DNA from: Xenococcus sp. MO_188.B8
Lineage (GTDB): Bacteria > Cyanobacteriota > Cyanobacteriia > Cyanobacteriales > Xenococcaceae
NCBI GenBank assembly: GCA_030065615.1
Contig: JASJDR010000045.1
Location: 1 to 36,359, forward strand
Direction: 5' to 3'
Length of the DNA: 36,359 nucleotides
Positions 35,543 through 36,359 of the stretch are shown one piece after another. How positions within the stretch are numbered: position 1 is the stretch's first letter; each line of letters begins with the position of its first letter. The position numbers and the translations under genes were made by a program. The notes beneath the pieces are model-generated. The model saw only the letters and a list, made by a program, of their open reading frames with translations, was not told where the DNA came from and ran no database searches.

Positions 35543-36270
35543 AATTTGGTTTTGATTTCGTACATTTTGTTGAATATCTATATAAGTATATAAGTATCGA
35601 GATATAGCATTCTGAAAATTACCTGAGAAAACCCTAAAAAAATATACACTTTACTACATTTCTTAATATTGCTATACTTAAATTGAACTAGTAAATTAAA
35701 GAATTTTAAATCCGATAACGTGAAAAAAACTAGAGATTAGTTGCAAATATGAAGTAATATCGATAAGAATCAATTAGAAAGTGTTTAGACATTAAACCTT
35801 ATTCTGAATTAGCTCAATAAGATTCTAAATTAGCTCAATAAGGTTGTTTCGATATTAACACTCTCACTGCTAAGGTTGCACCTGTTAAGTTGTGAAGTTT
35901 TGGATCGAATGCTTCGACTCACTCTCCTGGTAAGCGCTTGTCCTTACTGTCGCGCCTGATGGGACACATAGTGGTTCCCTAGCGGACTGGTCGCGATTTC
36001 TCTCTCTTGGTCAGCATTCGGTAGCTAGTCTTTTGGTGAAGCATTGCGGTCTTTGGTGGAGAAAATACTGGGGGTTTCCCCCATTCCCCATTCGAGGATA
36101 AATAAAACTCAGCGGGGGAGCTTGCCAGAATCCGCAGGTCGAAACGCTTTCATCTCACCGACAAAGCGAAGCTTGTCATGATTCTTCCACTAGTATAGAT
36201 AAATGAGTGTTAAAAAAATACTTTAAGATTACGGAAAGTCTGAAAATATTAGTTAAATGATCAGGGTTGA
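35543..36270. other. Intergenic stretch with repeats
   Basis: AT-rich DNA (to about 35870) with a 21-bp tandem duplication (35801-35842), then a GC-richer block (about 35895-36190) of the dispersed-repeat type, holding TCCCTAGCGG (35976-35985) and GTAAG/CTTAC arms. No gene was supported on either strand. Confidence 0.55.
35801..35842. repeat. 21-bp tandem direct repeat, two copies
   Basis: ATTCTGAATTAGCTCAATAA+G at 35801-35821 is followed at once by the same unit with one change (G to A) at 35822-35842. Confidence 0.85.
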
Positions 36271-36359
36271 ATGCTTACCTTAAACCTTTTTTGGAGAAAG
36301 TTGTTTAGTACTTCGGAATCGCTAGCTACCTCAGAAGCTGAGGAATTCCGTGGCGAAAT
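36271..36359 (+). CDS. 5' end of an unidentified gene (cut by window edge)
   Basis: ATG 36271 opens a frame to the window end, reading MLTLNLFWRKLFSTSESLAT, then SEAEEFRGE. A basic, hydrophobic start followed by an acidic stretch looks protein-like, but only 29 codons are visible and the Shine-Dalgarno is weak. Family not recognised. Confidence 0.4.
   Translation, partial: MLTLNLFWRKLFSTSESLATSEAEEFRGE

Noticed and set aside
35880..36200. Possible structured RNA or tRNA in the GC-richer block
   Set aside because: No cloverleaf, no T-loop consensus and no known RNA core; repeat words shared with other intergenic patches explain it better.

Overview
The window looks like cyanobacterial chromosome. 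GCGATCGC (HIP1) octamers recur inside and between genes. The gene set is typical of the group: citramalate synthase, sufC/sufD/sufS, pentapeptide-repeat proteins, a DUF6930-type protein, an AAA_35-like segment and a SphR-type Pho box. Base composition is AT-rich. Dispersed repeats, gene fragments and tandem duplicates suggest a large, repeat-rich genome; the genus cannot be fixed from the sequence alone.

Layout. 1-57 holds the 5' end of an IS982-like transposase (minus strand). 94-652 is repeat-bearing intergenic DNA. 653-3913 is a tight pair, cimA plus a DUF6930-like gene. 3983-6286 is a tandem duplication of a pentapeptide-repeat gene in which each copy has lost a different part. 6389-10163 is a sufC-sufD-sufS operon with a promoter and two exact CAAC-N6-GTTG SufR-type operators, but no sufB in front of sufC. 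10885-13155 carries PsiE-like, GDSL esterase and polysaccharide deacetylase genes. 13248-15498 is a decayed defence locus: a restriction endonuclease cut off at its E-x-K motif, an apparently intact Dam-type methylase, an unrecognised 5'-truncated gene and a frameshifted P-loop ATPase. 15579-21134 is housekeeping: trpS, a MetF-like gene, allA, a secreted PliG-like two-domain protein and prolyl oligopeptidase, followed by a 41-codon ppk fragment. 21328-24093 has a Pho box, pstB and a nucleoside-phosphorylase-like gene.

24130-33875 is the most unusual part. A four-gene cassette (Tat-type substrate-binding protein, permease, isochorismatase-like cysteine hydrolase, ATPase) is flanked by two paralogous giant proteins in the same orientation as each other. 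Each giant joins an N-terminal duplicated helical domain (MshEN-like), a P-loop-less AAA_35-like segment, one transmembrane helix, a periplasmic NMT1/SsuA-like binding domain and a C-terminal OmpA-like domain. I infer a small nitrogen- or sulfur-compound uptake and hydrolysis module, with the chimeric proteins as possible envelope-anchored ligand sensors. A transposase remnant lies just upstream.

33876-36359 has small hypothetical genes, a tiny lipoprotein with four PCAGT repeats, repeat elements and the first 29 codons of a gene running off the window.
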